Assembly (NCBI GenBank): GCA_937951935.1
Contig: CALGAM010000133.1
Coordinates: 11,504 to 75,503 of the forward strand
DNA: 64,000 bases
Reading direction: 5' to 3'
Source of the DNA: an uncultured Micromonospora sp.
GTDB taxonomy: Bacteria; Actinomycetota; Actinomycetes; Mycobacteriales; Micromonosporaceae
Shown here piece by piece: positions 46,301 to 54,089 of this stretch; position 1 is the first letter of the stretch, and each line of letters starts with the position of its first letter. The notes beneath the pieces were generated by a model, which worked only from the letters and a program-made list of their open reading frames with translations, did not search any database and was not told the origin of the DNA. The position numbers and the translations under genes were made by a program.

Positions 46301-46809
46301 TCCACGCCGACCGGGTGGACGGGGTGCCGTACGTGATCAACGGCAACACCGGGAAGGGGCCGTCGACCGCGCCGCACCTCGGCGGCTTCACCGGCTGGAC
46401 GATGTTCGGCGTCGACCCGGTGAGCCCGGCCGAGGCGGCGAAGGCCCGCCGTGACCCGCTGACCGCCGGGCCGCGCTGGGTGACCGCGGAGACCCGGGCC
46501 CACGTCGACGCGCTGGAGCTGGCCGCCCCGACCCACCTGGCCGCCGGGACCAGCGTGTCGGTGACCGCGACCCTCACCCAGCCCGACGGCCGGCGGGTGC
46601 CGGTCGCCGCACCGGTCAGCGCCGACTGGAGCGGGTCGGCGAACCTCCACGTCGGACCCGCGTCCGGTCTGCGGCCGTGGCACGCCGCGTGGTTCGACCC
46701 GGCCACCGGCCGGCTGACCGGGCTGGGGTCCGCCGGCACCGTCTGGCTCGCCGTCACCGTCAACGGCGTGACCGCGCGGGCGACCGTCGTGCTCGACCGA
46801 GCCGGGTGA
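43324..46809 (+). CDS. Secreted phosphodiester glycosidase fused to a calcineurin-like phosphoesterase
   Basis: 1161 residues. A signal peptide (MVFRRRFGVLAGLLLLTPSL..., likely cut after PPARA) leads to a NAGPA/DUF2233-type phosphodiester glycosidase domain (about 130-420) with AVNGDFFDINN and ALNLDGGGSSTLL. A middle part has Ig-like and carbohydrate-binding-like segments (about 430-780). A metallophosphoesterase follows (about 795-1010): FAVLSDAQF, VINGDFVD, YVPGNHE, VLEHHPP and GAHVGMFH. The first motif has Gln where DxH is usual. Role in turning over cell-wall glycopolymers or phosphodiester-capped sugars is an inference. Confidence 0.88.
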   Translation: MVFRRRFGVLAGLLLLTPSLTVADPPPARAAVPDGPARAASVASPAPVGATATEDSPPASSDRVASVSPVTSAETDAIDVDRRSRPVAPGLELTSFDRFDANGWIRADALVADLAGGVTVDYVNAGEVARTEPLRAMVERAGAVAAVNGDFFDINNSGAAQGIGIQGGALVQSPVAGHHEAVGVTADGVGRVVQVYFDGTATLPTGPVTLTQFNNMVAAGGIGVFTSLWGSYPRSRAVAGATRVTEVTLVGGRVTTVTDTAGSGPIPAGTTILLGREAGADALAGLRPGDPVDVRYAPRTSDGSTLHAAVGGNRVLVRDGVPQDIGDVNPEPRTAVGFSADGRRMFLVTVDGRQADSRGVTLTELGRMMAELGAHNALNLDGGGSSTLLAREPGQSTVRVENSPSDGAERPVPNGLALFAPAGSGRLRAYWVTTEMDRMTAPGLGPVPGGRPERVFPGLTRRLRAAGYDETYGPAAGEPTWRSSPASVGRVDRDGVFRAGKPGTVTVTAARGPARGELELTVLGPLARIDATADRLGLAGVGATGTVGVVGYDADGRTAPIEPADLRLEYDHELFDITPTATGHLSVRARADSGAGLVTIRVGDASTVVPVTIGLTDVPVATFDDAASWRFSAARATGSVAPAPGHTGTGLKLTYDFGQSTGTRAAYADPPAWIEVPGQPQAFGMWIHAGGHGEWPSLHLHDALDQQHVLRGPYLDWVGWRYVEMQVPAGVVYPVRIRRFYVAETDAAAQYTGETIIDDIVAKVPTELTPPPREHRTDRVVITDGTVDDAPWRFAVLSDAQFVAADPDSDLVAQARRTLREIRAARPDFLVINGDFVDTAYPADFALAKRILDEELAGELPYYYVPGNHEIMGAPISNFQAVFGATTRVFDHTPAGGGRATRFITLDTSAGSLRGSGFAQVRALREALDSAAADPRIGSVVVLEHHPPRDPTPAKASQLVDRKEAALLERWLAGFQEETGKGVLFVGAHVGMFHADRVDGVPYVINGNTGKGPSTAPHLGGFTGWTMFGVDPVSPAEAAKARRDPLTAGPRWVTAETRAHVDALELAAPTHLAAGTSVSVTATLTQPDGRRVPVAAPVSADWSGSANLHVGPASGLRPWHAAWFDPATGRLTGLGSAGTVWLAVTVNGVTARATVVLDRAG

Positions 46810-46846
46810 CCGCCCGGGCCCACCCACCCGTCCAGAAGGGACGCTC

Positions 46847-46883
46847 CCGCCCTGCCGGGCCCGTGGCCGGCCCGGCAGGGCGG
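46847..46883. terminator. Bidirectional terminator between convergent genes
   Basis: CCGCCCTGCCGGGCC (46847-46861) pairs perfectly over 15 bp with 46869-46883 across a CGTGGCC loop. It sits between the glycosidase stop (46809) and the minus-strand kinase-phosphatase stop (46893) and can serve both. Confidence 0.85.
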
Positions 46884-46892
46884 CCGCCCGGG

Positions 46893-47795
46893 TCAGAAGT
46901 CGCCCTCGGCGACCTGGAAGACCGTCAGGCCGAGCTCGCGCCACATCCGGACCACCTGCATCCGGTCGTCGAAGACCCCGACCACCCGGTAGCGGTCGCG
47001 GATCTCCCGGTCGAAGATCTCCCGCTTGACCACCGCGTCCTTGCGCGAGTCGCCGACCGCCCGCATGTACAGCCCCAGGTACGGGACGCCGACGTGCTCG
47101 TCGAGCCACCGCTCGGTGGCGGACCGGCACGAGGCGTCCCGGCCGGTGCAGAAGACGACGCCGTAGCCGGCCGCGTGCATCGCCCGGACGGCCGCGATCA
47201 CGGCGGTGTTCGGTCGGTCCTCCCCGACCCGGCTCATGTCGTACGGGCTGCGTCCGGCAAGCAGCGCGACCGTGCCGTCGATGTCGACGAGCACGATCTC
47301 CGGGGCGTCCCCGGCCGGCGGCGGCTCGTAGACCCTGGCCGGGGCGCCCGGCCGCGCGGTCGGCACCGGCAGCGGCAGCTTCCGGCCGGCCAGGTAGCGT
47401 TCGTGCAGCCGCCGGATCGCCTCCTCGCCGACCCGGTCCCGCTCCGGGCGCGCGGCGTCGCGACGCACGCACTCCTCCAGCGGTACGTCGGTGAAGTCGT
47501 GCACCTCGAAGGTCGCCCCGAGCCGGGCGGCGAGCTGCGCCCAGTCCCGCAGCGTGCGGGACCGCAGGTTGGTGTCGTCGACGCAGACGTCGACCCCGGC
47601 GCGCAGCAGCGCCTCCACCTGGGCGCGTTGCGCCAGGGTCACCTGCCCCTCGGCCCACTGGGTGAAGAGCCGCTCGCCGTGCAGCATCCGGCGTATGTCG
47701 TCCCGGTTCACGCGGACGACCCCGGGCTGCAGCGTACGGGCGAAGGTGGTCTTGCCCGAGGCGGGCAGCCCTCGCGTGGCGATCAGTCGGGGCAT
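46893..47795 (-). CDS. Polynucleotide kinase-phosphatase (T4 Pnkp-like)
   Basis: 300 residues with two domains. The N-terminal 5-prime-kinase has Walker A in TRGLPASGKTTFA and VNRDDIRRML with the catalytic Asp-Arg. The C-terminal HAD-type 3-prime-phosphatase has IVLVDIDGTVALL and VVFCTGRDAS, and VVGVFDDRMQVVRMWRELG. This order matches phage T4 polynucleotide kinase, which repairs RNA or DNA ends. No ligase gene is adjacent. The ATG at 47795 has AGGAG six bases upstream; longer in-frame starts give an implausible Pro/Arg-rich extension. Confidence 0.87.
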   Translation of the reverse strand: MPRLIATRGLPASGKTTFARTLQPGVVRVNRDDIRRMLHGERLFTQWAEGQVTLAQRAQVEALLRAGVDVCVDDTNLRSRTLRDWAQLAARLGATFEVHDFTDVPLEECVRRDAARPERDRVGEEAIRRLHERYLAGRKLPLPVPTARPGAPARVYEPPPAGDAPEIVLVDIDGTVALLAGRSPYDMSRVGEDRPNTAVIAAVRAMHAAGYGVVFCTGRDASCRSATERWLDEHVGVPYLGLYMRAVGDSRKDAVVKREIFDREIRDRYRVVGVFDDRMQVVRMWRELGLTVFQVAEGDF

Positions 47796-48472
47796 GGTCA
47801 CTCCTGGTCGTACGAGACCCGGTCCGCCGCCGGGCGGACCTGCTGCCAGAGCCGGGAACGGTGGTCCCGGCCCCCAGGCGGGGGAAGAGGAGGTCGCGGT
47901 CGGGGTGGCGGGCGACCCGTGCGGCGAGGCCGCGCCGGGTCCACCCGGCGGGCGGCTCGGCCACGGTCTCACCGTACCCTGCTCGATCTTCGCCGCCCGG
48001 GCCTCGACGGACGCGGTCAGCTTCGGCCGCGACGCCGTCGACCCCCGGGGAACCGAAGACCAGCCGGTGCGGCCGGAGGCGCTCCGGATACTCGATCCTG
48101 ACCGGGGGGTTCGGTCTCCGGTCCTGAGGGGTTCGGTGTCCGGCCCGTGCACGACCGTCCCCTTCTGGCGCGGTGACGGGGCGGGTCACGGGTGTGTCCT
48201 CCGGCCTGGGGGGAATCCAGCCGAGGGGAGTGTGCCTCTTCCGGCTGGGGGGATTGGGCCTCTTCCGGCTTGGGGGAACGCGGCGGGCAGACCGTGACGT
48301 CACGGATGTGGTGCGCGGCCCGATTTCGGACCGGCGTGGGCGCCGTGGCACACTGGTCAACCGGCCACCGGTTCCGGTTCACGCCCGAGTCCGTGCCCCG
48401 CCGCGACCATCTGCCGCCGGGTCGGACGCCGAGGGGCGACCCGGCGACCATCGACGAAAGGACCGAGGCGAC
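47796..48472. other. Intergenic region between kinase-phosphatase and rpmE
   Basis: About 680 bases between divergent genes. No convincing gene; the open frames have low-quality Arg/Pro translations. It contains three imperfect direct repeats at 48197-48278 and should hold the rpmE promoter in its right third, near CACACTGG at about 48351. Confidence 0.45.
48197..48278. repeat. Three imperfect direct repeats upstream of rpmE
   Basis: Units of 19-22 bases with the shared core CTTCCGGCTNGGGGGGA occur at about 48197-48215, 48234-48255 and 48258-48278. The second and third are adjacent. They lie about 200 bases upstream of rpmE and could be operator sites or slipped repeats. Confidence 0.65.
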
Positions 48473-48697
48473 ATGAAGCCCGACATCCACCCTGAGTACG
48501 TCACCACCCAGGTCACCTGCTCGTGTGGTAACTCGTTCACGACCCGCAGCACCGCCAAGGGCGGCGTGATCCACGTCGAGACCTGCAACGCCTGCCACCC
48601 GTTCTACACCGGTAAGCAGCGCGTGCTGGACACCGCCGGTCGGGTCGCCAAGTTCCAGCAGAAGTACGCCAGGGTTCAGGCGAAGAAGAACAAGTAG
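48473..48697 (+). CDS. rpmE: Ribosomal protein L31, zinc-binding form
   Basis: 74 residues: MKPDIHPEY at the N-terminus and [22 protein letters not shown] are characteristic. Four cysteines at VTCSCGN and ETCNACHPF form the zinc ribbon, so this is the C+ form that is replaced by a zinc-free paralogue in zinc limitation in other actinobacteria. ATG 48473. A hairpin at 48711-48738 follows. Confidence 0.98.
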   Translation: MKPDIHPEYVTTQVTCSCGNSFTTRSTAKGGVIHVETCNACHPFYTGKQRVLDTAGRVAKFQQKYARVQAKKNK

Positions 48698-48710
48698 CCG
48701 CCTCGACGGG

Positions 48711-48738
48711 CCCGCCTCCGGTGACGGCCGGGGGCGGG
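48711..48738 (+). terminator. Hairpin after rpmE
   Basis: CCCGCCTCCGG (48711-48721) pairs with CCGGGGGCGGG (48728-48738), 11 bp with one G-U pair, across a TGACGG loop, 13 bases after the stop. Confidence 0.75.
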
Positions 48739-48823
48739 TGTCGCGTGTGCGCGAACCGTCCCGGAAACCGGCGGGTCGGCGGGACCAGGCGTTGGAGTGG
48801 AAGCGAAGGAGGGGACACCGGCC

Positions 48824-49924
48824 ATGACCGTCGCGGGCGGCAGTGACCGGCTCGCCGCTCTCCTGGACGAGTACGCGGAGCTGCAGCGGCGGCTCGCCGA
48901 CCCGGCGATCCACGCCGACCCGGCCGCCGCCCGGCGGGTGGGCCGGCGATTCGCCGAGTTGACCCCGTTGCACAAGGCCGCCGGCGAGCTGGAGCAGGCT
49001 CGGGCCGACCTGGTCGCCGCCCGGGAACTGGCCGCCGAGGACCCGACGTTCGCCGCCGAGGCGGAGGCGATCGCCGCGAGGATCCCGGGCCTCGAGGGCC
49101 GGCTCGCCGAGCTGCTGATCCCCCGCGACCCGCACGACGCCAAGGACGTCATCCTGGAGATCAAGGCCGGGGAGGGAGGCGAGGAGTCCGCGCTCTTCGC
49201 CGCGGACCTGCTGCGGATGTACCTGCGGTACGCCGAGCGGCAGGGCTGGGTCACCGAGGTGATCGACTCCCAGGAGTCCGACCTCGGTGGGATCAAGGAC
49301 GTCTCGCTGGCGATCAAGATGCGGGGTGTGCCGGAGGGCGGCAACGGGGTCTGGTCCCGGCTGAAGTGGGAGGGCGGCGTCCACCGGGTGCAGCGGGTGC
49401 CGGTCACCGAGTCCCAGGGGCGGATCCACACCAGTGCGGCCGGTGTGCTGGTGCTGCCCGAGGCCGAGGAGGTCGACGTCACGATCGACCCGGGGGATCT
49501 GCGTATCGACGTCTTCCGTTCGTCCGGGCCGGGTGGCCAGTCGGTGAACACCACCGACAGCGCGGTGCGGATCACCCACCTGCCGACCGGGATCGTGGTC
49601 TCCTGCCAGAACGAGAAGAGCCAGCTGCAGAACCGGGAGCAGGCGATGCGGATCCTGCGGGCCCGGCTGCTGGCCATCGCCCGGGAGCAGGCCGACGCCG
49701 CGGCCTCCGACGCCCGGCGGTCCCAGGTCCGCACCGTCGACCGGTCGGAGCGGATCCGCACGTACAACTTCCCGCAGAACCGGATCACCGACCACCGGAT
49801 CGGCTACACGGCGTACAACCTGGACCTGGTGCTGGCCGGCGAGCTCGACGGGGTGCTCGACGCCCTGAGTGAGGCGGACCGGGCGGCGCGGTTGGCCGGG
49901 GAGACCGAACTGGCCCGCCGCTGA
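48824..49924 (+). CDS. prfA: Peptide chain release factor 1
   Basis: 366 residues, recognises UAA/UAG. The codon-recognition loop with PxT is in [15 protein letters not shown] and the GGQ peptidyl hydrolysis motif in [17 protein letters not shown]. The [22 protein letters not shown] region and C-terminal [15 protein letters not shown] are family hallmarks. PVT rather than SPF distinguishes it from RF2. The ATG at 48824 is used; an in-frame GTG at 48797 would add nine residues. Confidence 0.97.
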   Translation: MTVAGGSDRLAALLDEYAELQRRLADPAIHADPAAARRVGRRFAELTPLHKAAGELEQARADLVAARELAAEDPTFAAEAEAIAARIPGLEGRLAELLIPRDPHDAKDVILEIKAGEGGEESALFAADLLRMYLRYAERQGWVTEVIDSQESDLGGIKDVSLAIKMRGVPEGGNGVWSRLKWEGGVHRVQRVPVTESQGRIHTSAAGVLVLPEAEEVDVTIDPGDLRIDVFRSSGPGGQSVNTTDSAVRITHLPTGIVVSCQNEKSQLQNREQAMRILRARLLAIAREQADAAASDARRSQVRTVDRSERIRTYNFPQNRITDHRIGYTAYNLDLVLAGELDGVLDALSEADRAARLAGETELARR

Positions 49925-49949
49925 CACCGCCGGTCGGGACGGCCGGCCC

Positions 49950-51509
49950 TCAGCGGTCGGTACGCGCCTCGGCCTTGGCGCGGAGCATCTCCCGGTCGGC
50001 GCGTTCGAACGCCGCGCCGAAGGCGTCCCGCGCCCCCACGCCGGTGTTGCGTACCTCGGCGAAGCCGACGCTGACCCCGATCGGGGTTCCGGGCACCAAC
50101 GACTCCCAGTCCTCGGACCGGATCGCCGTCCTGATCCGCCGGCCGACCTCGCCGGCCTCGGCCATCCCGGCCCCGGGGAGCACCACCACGAACTCGTCAC
50201 CGCCGTAGCGGGCGACGAAGTCACCCCGGCGCAGCACGCGGTTGATCACAGCGGCGACCCGTTGCAGCACCAGGTCGCCGGAGTGGTGGCCGTGTATGGT
50301 GTTGACCGCCTTGAAGCCGTCCAGGTCGCAGACCCCGATGACGGCACGCTCGCCGCGGCTCACCGTGTCGGCGACGTACCGTTCGAGGCGGCGGCGGTTC
50401 GGCAGGCCGGTGAGCGGGTCGGTCAACGCCTCGCCCTCGTACCGGGCGGCGGTCCGGCGCATCTCCTCGTGCTCGATCCGGGCGGCGATGCCGTCGACGT
50501 AGACGTCCCGGAGCCGGTCGTTGCGCCGGGTGGCCAGCCGGAAGGCGTACCGGTCGGCCCGGTGCGCGGCGGCGTGGTCGCCGGCACGGGCGTGGGCCAG
50601 GCTGCACAACCGGGCGTGTTCCGCCGAGCCGAGCGTCTCGGCGGCGACGTTGATCGCCTCCAGCCGGGCCAACGCCTCGGCGCAGCGGCCGGCGGCGATG
50701 GCCTGGCACGCCTCGCCGAGCTGGCGCATGTCCCGGGTCCGCACGCTGTCGCCGCCGTTGGCGAGCAGCCAGGACGGGTCGAGCTCCGGCCGGGTCGGTG
50801 GTTCGACCGGCGCGCCGAGGGCGGCCTGCCGGACGATGGCGTAGCCGTACGCCGCGCGGCTGCTCGGGCGCAGCCGCGCGGCCGTGCCGGCCCGGACGAA
50901 CCGCTCCAGGTCGGCGCGGATGTCCCGGAGCACCCGCAGGCACCCGTCACTGTCCCCGTGGTGGTCGAGCGCGACGGCGCTGCGCAGCCGGATCGCCGGT
51001 GCGGCGAAGGTCTCCTCCGCGATGCCGGCGGCGAGCCCCAGGGTTCTGGCCCGCTCGATGGCACTGAGCGCGTATCCGTGGAAGCCGAGGTACGAGTACG
51101 CCATCGCCAGGTCGTGCCAGCCCCAGGCGGTGTCCCGGTCCGGCTGGTCCACCGCGTTCAGCGCCCGGGAGCCCTGCACCAGGTGGGTGACGCAGCGGTC
51201 GAGTGCGCCCTGGTCGTGCGCGGCGAGGGCGGCGAGGGCGTGCAGGTGGCCGTGCAGGTACGGCTCGGACAGGTCCCGCGCCGCGTCGAAGGCCTGCTCG
51301 ACGGCGCGGGTGTACTCGGCGGTACGGCCCAGGTTGAGCACCGCGCACAGGCGCTGGAGCAGAGCGTCGGCCCGGGCGTACGGGTTCGTGGTGCTCGCGG
51401 ACACGCGTTCGGCGATCAGGCACGCCTCGGCGGAACGGCTGCTCTCCATCAGCGCGCGGGCCTGCCGCAACGCCTCAACCTGGTCGCCGACCCGGTCGAG
51501 CCAACCCAC
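49950..51509 (-). CDS. Diguanylate cyclase with N-terminal TPR-like region
   Basis: 519 residues, no transmembrane segment. Residues 1 to about 340 are helical repeats of TPR type (SSRSAEACLIAERVSASTTNPYARADALLQR..., HARLCSLAHARAGDHAAAHRADR). The GGDEF domain follows, with LTGLPNRRRLERYV, the active site RYGGDEFVVVLP (about 431) intact and an RRGD inhibitory site five residues before it. It should therefore make c-di-GMP with product inhibition. GTG start at 51509 with GGAGG six bases upstream. Convergent with prfA and divergent from prmC. Confidence 0.9.
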   Translation of the reverse strand: MGWLDRVGDQVEALRQARALMESSRSAEACLIAERVSASTTNPYARADALLQRLCAVLNLGRTAEYTRAVEQAFDAARDLSEPYLHGHLHALAALAAHDQGALDRCVTHLVQGSRALNAVDQPDRDTAWGWHDLAMAYSYLGFHGYALSAIERARTLGLAAGIAEETFAAPAIRLRSAVALDHHGDSDGCLRVLRDIRADLERFVRAGTAARLRPSSRAAYGYAIVRQAALGAPVEPPTRPELDPSWLLANGGDSVRTRDMRQLGEACQAIAAGRCAEALARLEAINVAAETLGSAEHARLCSLAHARAGDHAAAHRADRYAFRLATRRNDRLRDVYVDGIAARIEHEEMRRTAARYEGEALTDPLTGLPNRRRLERYVADTVSRGERAVIGVCDLDGFKAVNTIHGHHSGDLVLQRVAAVINRVLRRGDFVARYGGDEFVVVLPGAGMAEAGEVGRRIRTAIRSEDWESLVPGTPIGVSVGFAEVRNTGVGARDAFGAAFERADREMLRAKAEARTDR

Positions 51510-51523
51510 GCAGAACCTCCAAC

Positions 51524-51541
51524 GGAAACGTGGACGTTTCC
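51524..51541. promoter_or_regulatory. Perfect inverted repeat between the GGDEF gene and prmC
   Basis: GGAAACGT (51524-51531) and ACGTTTCC (51534-51541) are separated by GG; a third GGAAACG lies at 51545-51551. The site is 15 bases upstream of the GGDEF start and about 57 upstream of prmC, so it may be an operator for a divergent promoter. Confidence 0.65.
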
Positions 51542-51597
51542 GAGCGGAAACGCACTCGCGACGAGATGATTCCCGGTCGACGTTTCATGATTATGTC

Positions 51598-52584
51598 GTG
51601 AATCGGATTCCCGGGCATCAACAGAAGCCTCGGCCCTCTGCCGTGGTCGCCGAGACGGCGTCCGCGTTGGCCGCGGCCGGGATCGAGCCGGCCCGCACCG
51701 AGGCCGAGCTTCTGGTGGCACACGTGCTCGGTGTGTCGCGGGCGGCCCTGCCGCTCGCCGGGCCGCTCGACGCGGCGCAGACGGACCGGCTCCGCGGGTT
51801 GGTGGCGCGGCGACTGCGCCGCGAGCCGTTGCAGCATCTGCTCGGCTCGGCGGCGTTCCGCTACCTGGAGCTCGCGGTCGGGCCGGGGGTCTTCGTGCCC
51901 CGCCCGGAGACCGAGCTGCTCGCCGGGTGGGGCATCGACCAGGCGCGCGCACTGTGCCCGCCGGGCGGGCCCGCGCCGGCCGACGGTGCGGTGCTGGTGG
52001 TGGACCTGTGCAGCGGAAGCGGCGCCATCGCGCTCGCCGTCGCCGGGGAGGTGCGCGGGGCGCGGGTGATCGCGGTGGAGCGTTCCCCGGCGGCGCTGGC
52101 CTGGCTGCGGCGCAACGCCGCCGACCGGGTGCGGGCCGGGGATCCGCCGATCGAGGTGGTCGCCGGAGACGTCACCGATCCGGATCTGCTCGGCGAGGTG
52201 GCTGGTCGGGTGGACGTCCTGCTGTGCAACCCGCCGTACGTGCCGGAGGGGACCACGGTGGCGCCCGAGGTCGCCGGGTACGACCCGGCGGAGGCGGTCT
52301 TCGGCGGCCCGGACGGGCTGGCGGTGATCCGGCACGTGGTGGAGCGGGCCGCCCACCTGCTGCGTCCCGGCGGCGTGCTGGGGATCGAGCACGACGACAC
52401 CCACGGGACGGCGGTTCCGGACCTGCTCCGGGCGGACGGCCGGTTCACCGACGTCGCCGACCACCCGGACCTGGTGGGGCGGCCACGGTTCGCCACCGCC
52501 CGCCGGGCCGGCGGCGGTGTTCCGGGACCGGATCGCACCCGTGGCACGGCCGACCACCCGGCGTGGCAGACTGGCTCCTCGTGA
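51598..52584 (+). CDS. prmC: Peptide chain release factor N5-glutamine methyltransferase
   Basis: Up to 328 residues. It methylates the GGQ glutamine of release factors, fitting its closeness to prfA. An N-terminal helical domain (TEAELLVAHVLGVSRAALPL) precedes the Rossmann methyltransferase with the SAM loop VVDLCSGSGAIALAVA and the catalytic LLCNPPYVPEG. VFVPRPETELL is a family signature. Two GTG starts are possible (51598 and 51643); neither has a strong ribosome site. The C-terminus carries an unusual tail of about 25 residues after FATARRA. TGA shares a base with the next ATG. Confidence 0.93.
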   Translation: MNRIPGHQQKPRPSAVVAETASALAAAGIEPARTEAELLVAHVLGVSRAALPLAGPLDAAQTDRLRGLVARRLRREPLQHLLGSAAFRYLELAVGPGVFVPRPETELLAGWGIDQARALCPPGGPAPADGAVLVVDLCSGSGAIALAVAGEVRGARVIAVERSPAALAWLRRNAADRVRAGDPPIEVVAGDVTDPDLLGEVAGRVDVLLCNPPYVPEGTTVAPEVAGYDPAEAVFGGPDGLAVIRHVVERAAHLLRPGGVLGIEHDDTHGTAVPDLLRADGRFTDVADHPDLVGRPRFATARRAGGGVPGPDRTRGTADHPAWQTGSS

Positions 52585-53225
52585 TGCTCTACGACTGCCG
52601 GTCCGTGGCGGACCGGGACCGAGGCATCGCCGCGGCGATCGAGGCGGTCAAGAACGGTGAGCTGGTCGTGATTCCGACCGACACGGTCTACGGGATCGGC
52701 GCGGACGCCTTCACCCCGTACGCGGTCACGGCCCTGCTCACCGCGAAGGGCCGCGACCGGCAGCAGCCGCCGCCGGTGCTGGTCGGCTCCCGGCGCACCC
52801 TCGACGGGCTGGTCTTCATGTTGCCGAGCGCGGCGCGGGACCTCGCCGACGCGTTCTGGCCGGGTGCGTTGACCATCGTCGTCGAGCACTCGCCCAGCCT
52901 GCAGTGGGATCTCGGCGAGACCAACGGCACGGTGGCGGTCCGGATGCCGATGCACCCGGTCGCGCTGGAGGTGCTCCGCGAGACCGGGCCGATGGCGGTC
53001 TCGTCGGCGAACAAGACCGGCAGGCCCCCGGCGGTCACCGCCGAGGAGGCGCGCGACCAGCTCGGCTACTCGGTACGGGTGTACCTGGAGGCCGGGCCGT
53101 GCCCGGACCCGGTGCCGAGCACCATCGTCGACGTGACCGGCGAGGTGCCCCGGGTGCTCCGGAAGGGTGCCATCCCGATCGAGAAGCTTCGCGACGTGGT
53201 GCCGGACATCGAGGACGTGATCTGA
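52584..53225 (+). CDS. Threonylcarbamoyl-AMP synthase (Sua5/YrdC family)
   Basis: 213 residues, makes threonylcarbamoyl-AMP for the t6A37 modification of tRNAs. VVIPTDTVYGIGADAF, the LLTAKGRDRQQPPPVLV loop (the KxR substrate site), FWPGALTIVV, VAVRMPMHPVALEVL and SSANKTGRPP follow the family order. It is the short form without a C-terminal Sua5 domain. ATG overlaps the prmC stop (TGATG), as is the rule in actinobacteria. Confidence 0.95.
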   Translation: MLYDCRSVADRDRGIAAAIEAVKNGELVVIPTDTVYGIGADAFTPYAVTALLTAKGRDRQQPPPVLVGSRRTLDGLVFMLPSAARDLADAFWPGALTIVVEHSPSLQWDLGETNGTVAVRMPMHPVALEVLRETGPMAVSSANKTGRPPAVTAEEARDQLGYSVRVYLEAGPCPDPVPSTIVDVTGEVPRVLRKGAIPIEKLRDVVPDIEDVI

Positions 53226-53854
53226 TGCCCCCCTTCACCGTGCTGCACGTCTGTATGGGCAACATCTGCCGGTCGCCGATGGCCGAACGGCTGCTCGCGC
53301 TCGCCGTACGGCGGCGGCTGGGCCGGCGGGCCGGCACCGGGGACGACCCGGTGGACGCCAGCGTCGCGGAGCGTCTGGTGTACAGCCACAGCGCCGGCAC
53401 CGGAGGGTGGCACGCGGGGGAGGAGATGAACCCGCCGGCCGCCCGGCAGGTGCGGTCCCGGGGCGGCGACGCCGACGACTTCGCCGCCCGCAAGCTCCGC
53501 TCCGAGCACATCGACGCGGCAGACCTGGTGCTGACCGCCACCGCCGACCAGCAGCAGTACGTGGTGGCGCTGCGTCCGGACGCCGCGCGTCGGACGTTCG
53601 TGCTGGGCGAGTTCGGCCGGCTGCTGGCCGGGATCGACGTCGCCGCCCTGCCCCCGGCCGGGGACACCCCGGAGGCGGTGTACGCCCGTGGCGTCGCCCT
53701 GGTCGAGGCGGTGAACGCCGCCCGGGGGAACGCCGCACCGCTGCCCAGCGACGATCTCGACGACCCGTGGGGTCGGGGCGAGCAGTGTTTCAGCCGGGTG
53801 GCGGACGAGATCGAGGAGACGGTCCAGCCGCTGGCGGCGGTCCTCCTGCCCTGA
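53225..53854 (+). CDS. Low-molecular-weight protein-tyrosine phosphatase family
   Basis: 209 residues. The N-terminal P-loop HVCMGNICRSPMAERLL has the C(X)5R motif (Cys about 10) that forms the phosphocysteine intermediate. At 209 residues it is longer than classical enzymes (about 150), with extra sequence after VRRRLGRRAG and at the C-terminus; the general-acid aspartate probably lies in the DDLDDPW segment. Start overlaps the stop of the previous gene (TGATG), making prmC-sua5-phosphatase one transcription unit. Confidence 0.9.
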   Translation: MPPFTVLHVCMGNICRSPMAERLLALAVRRRLGRRAGTGDDPVDASVAERLVYSHSAGTGGWHAGEEMNPPAARQVRSRGGDADDFAARKLRSEHIDAADLVLTATADQQQYVVALRPDAARRTFVLGEFGRLLAGIDVAALPPAGDTPEAVYARGVALVEAVNAARGNAAPLPSDDLDDPWGRGEQCFSRVADEIEETVQPLAAVLLP

Positions 53855-53954
53855 CGTCCCCGCGTCCGGCGGCCGGCGCGTCGCGCGTACCCACGTGGTA
53901 CGTCGCCGGGAGCGGGTCGGTGCCGTGAGCCGAGGGGGTCAACCGGTTCGCCTG

Positions 53955-53974
53955 TTTCACTCCGATTCGTGAAA
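53955..53974. promoter_or_regulatory. Inverted repeat upstream of the penicillin-binding protein gene
   Basis: TTTCAC (53955-53960) and GTGAAA (53969-53974) form a perfect 6-bp inverted repeat with an 8-base spacer in an otherwise AT-richer part of the 235-base gap, 115 bases upstream of the ATG. Confidence 0.45.
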
Positions 53975-54089
53975 TCCGCTCTGGATTGTTCCGAAACGGG
54001 AGTGGTGCGGGGCATCGCCCGGCAGGCTGGCGATCGAACGCGGCCCGACGTGCGGGTCGCCCGTCCGCCGTCGGTGCCGGAGGTACCCC

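Noticed and set aside
47796..48152. N-terminal extension of the polynucleotide kinase gene
   Set aside because: The ATG at 47795 has a good ribosome site and starts right before the P-loop; the extension is Pro/Arg/Gly-rich.
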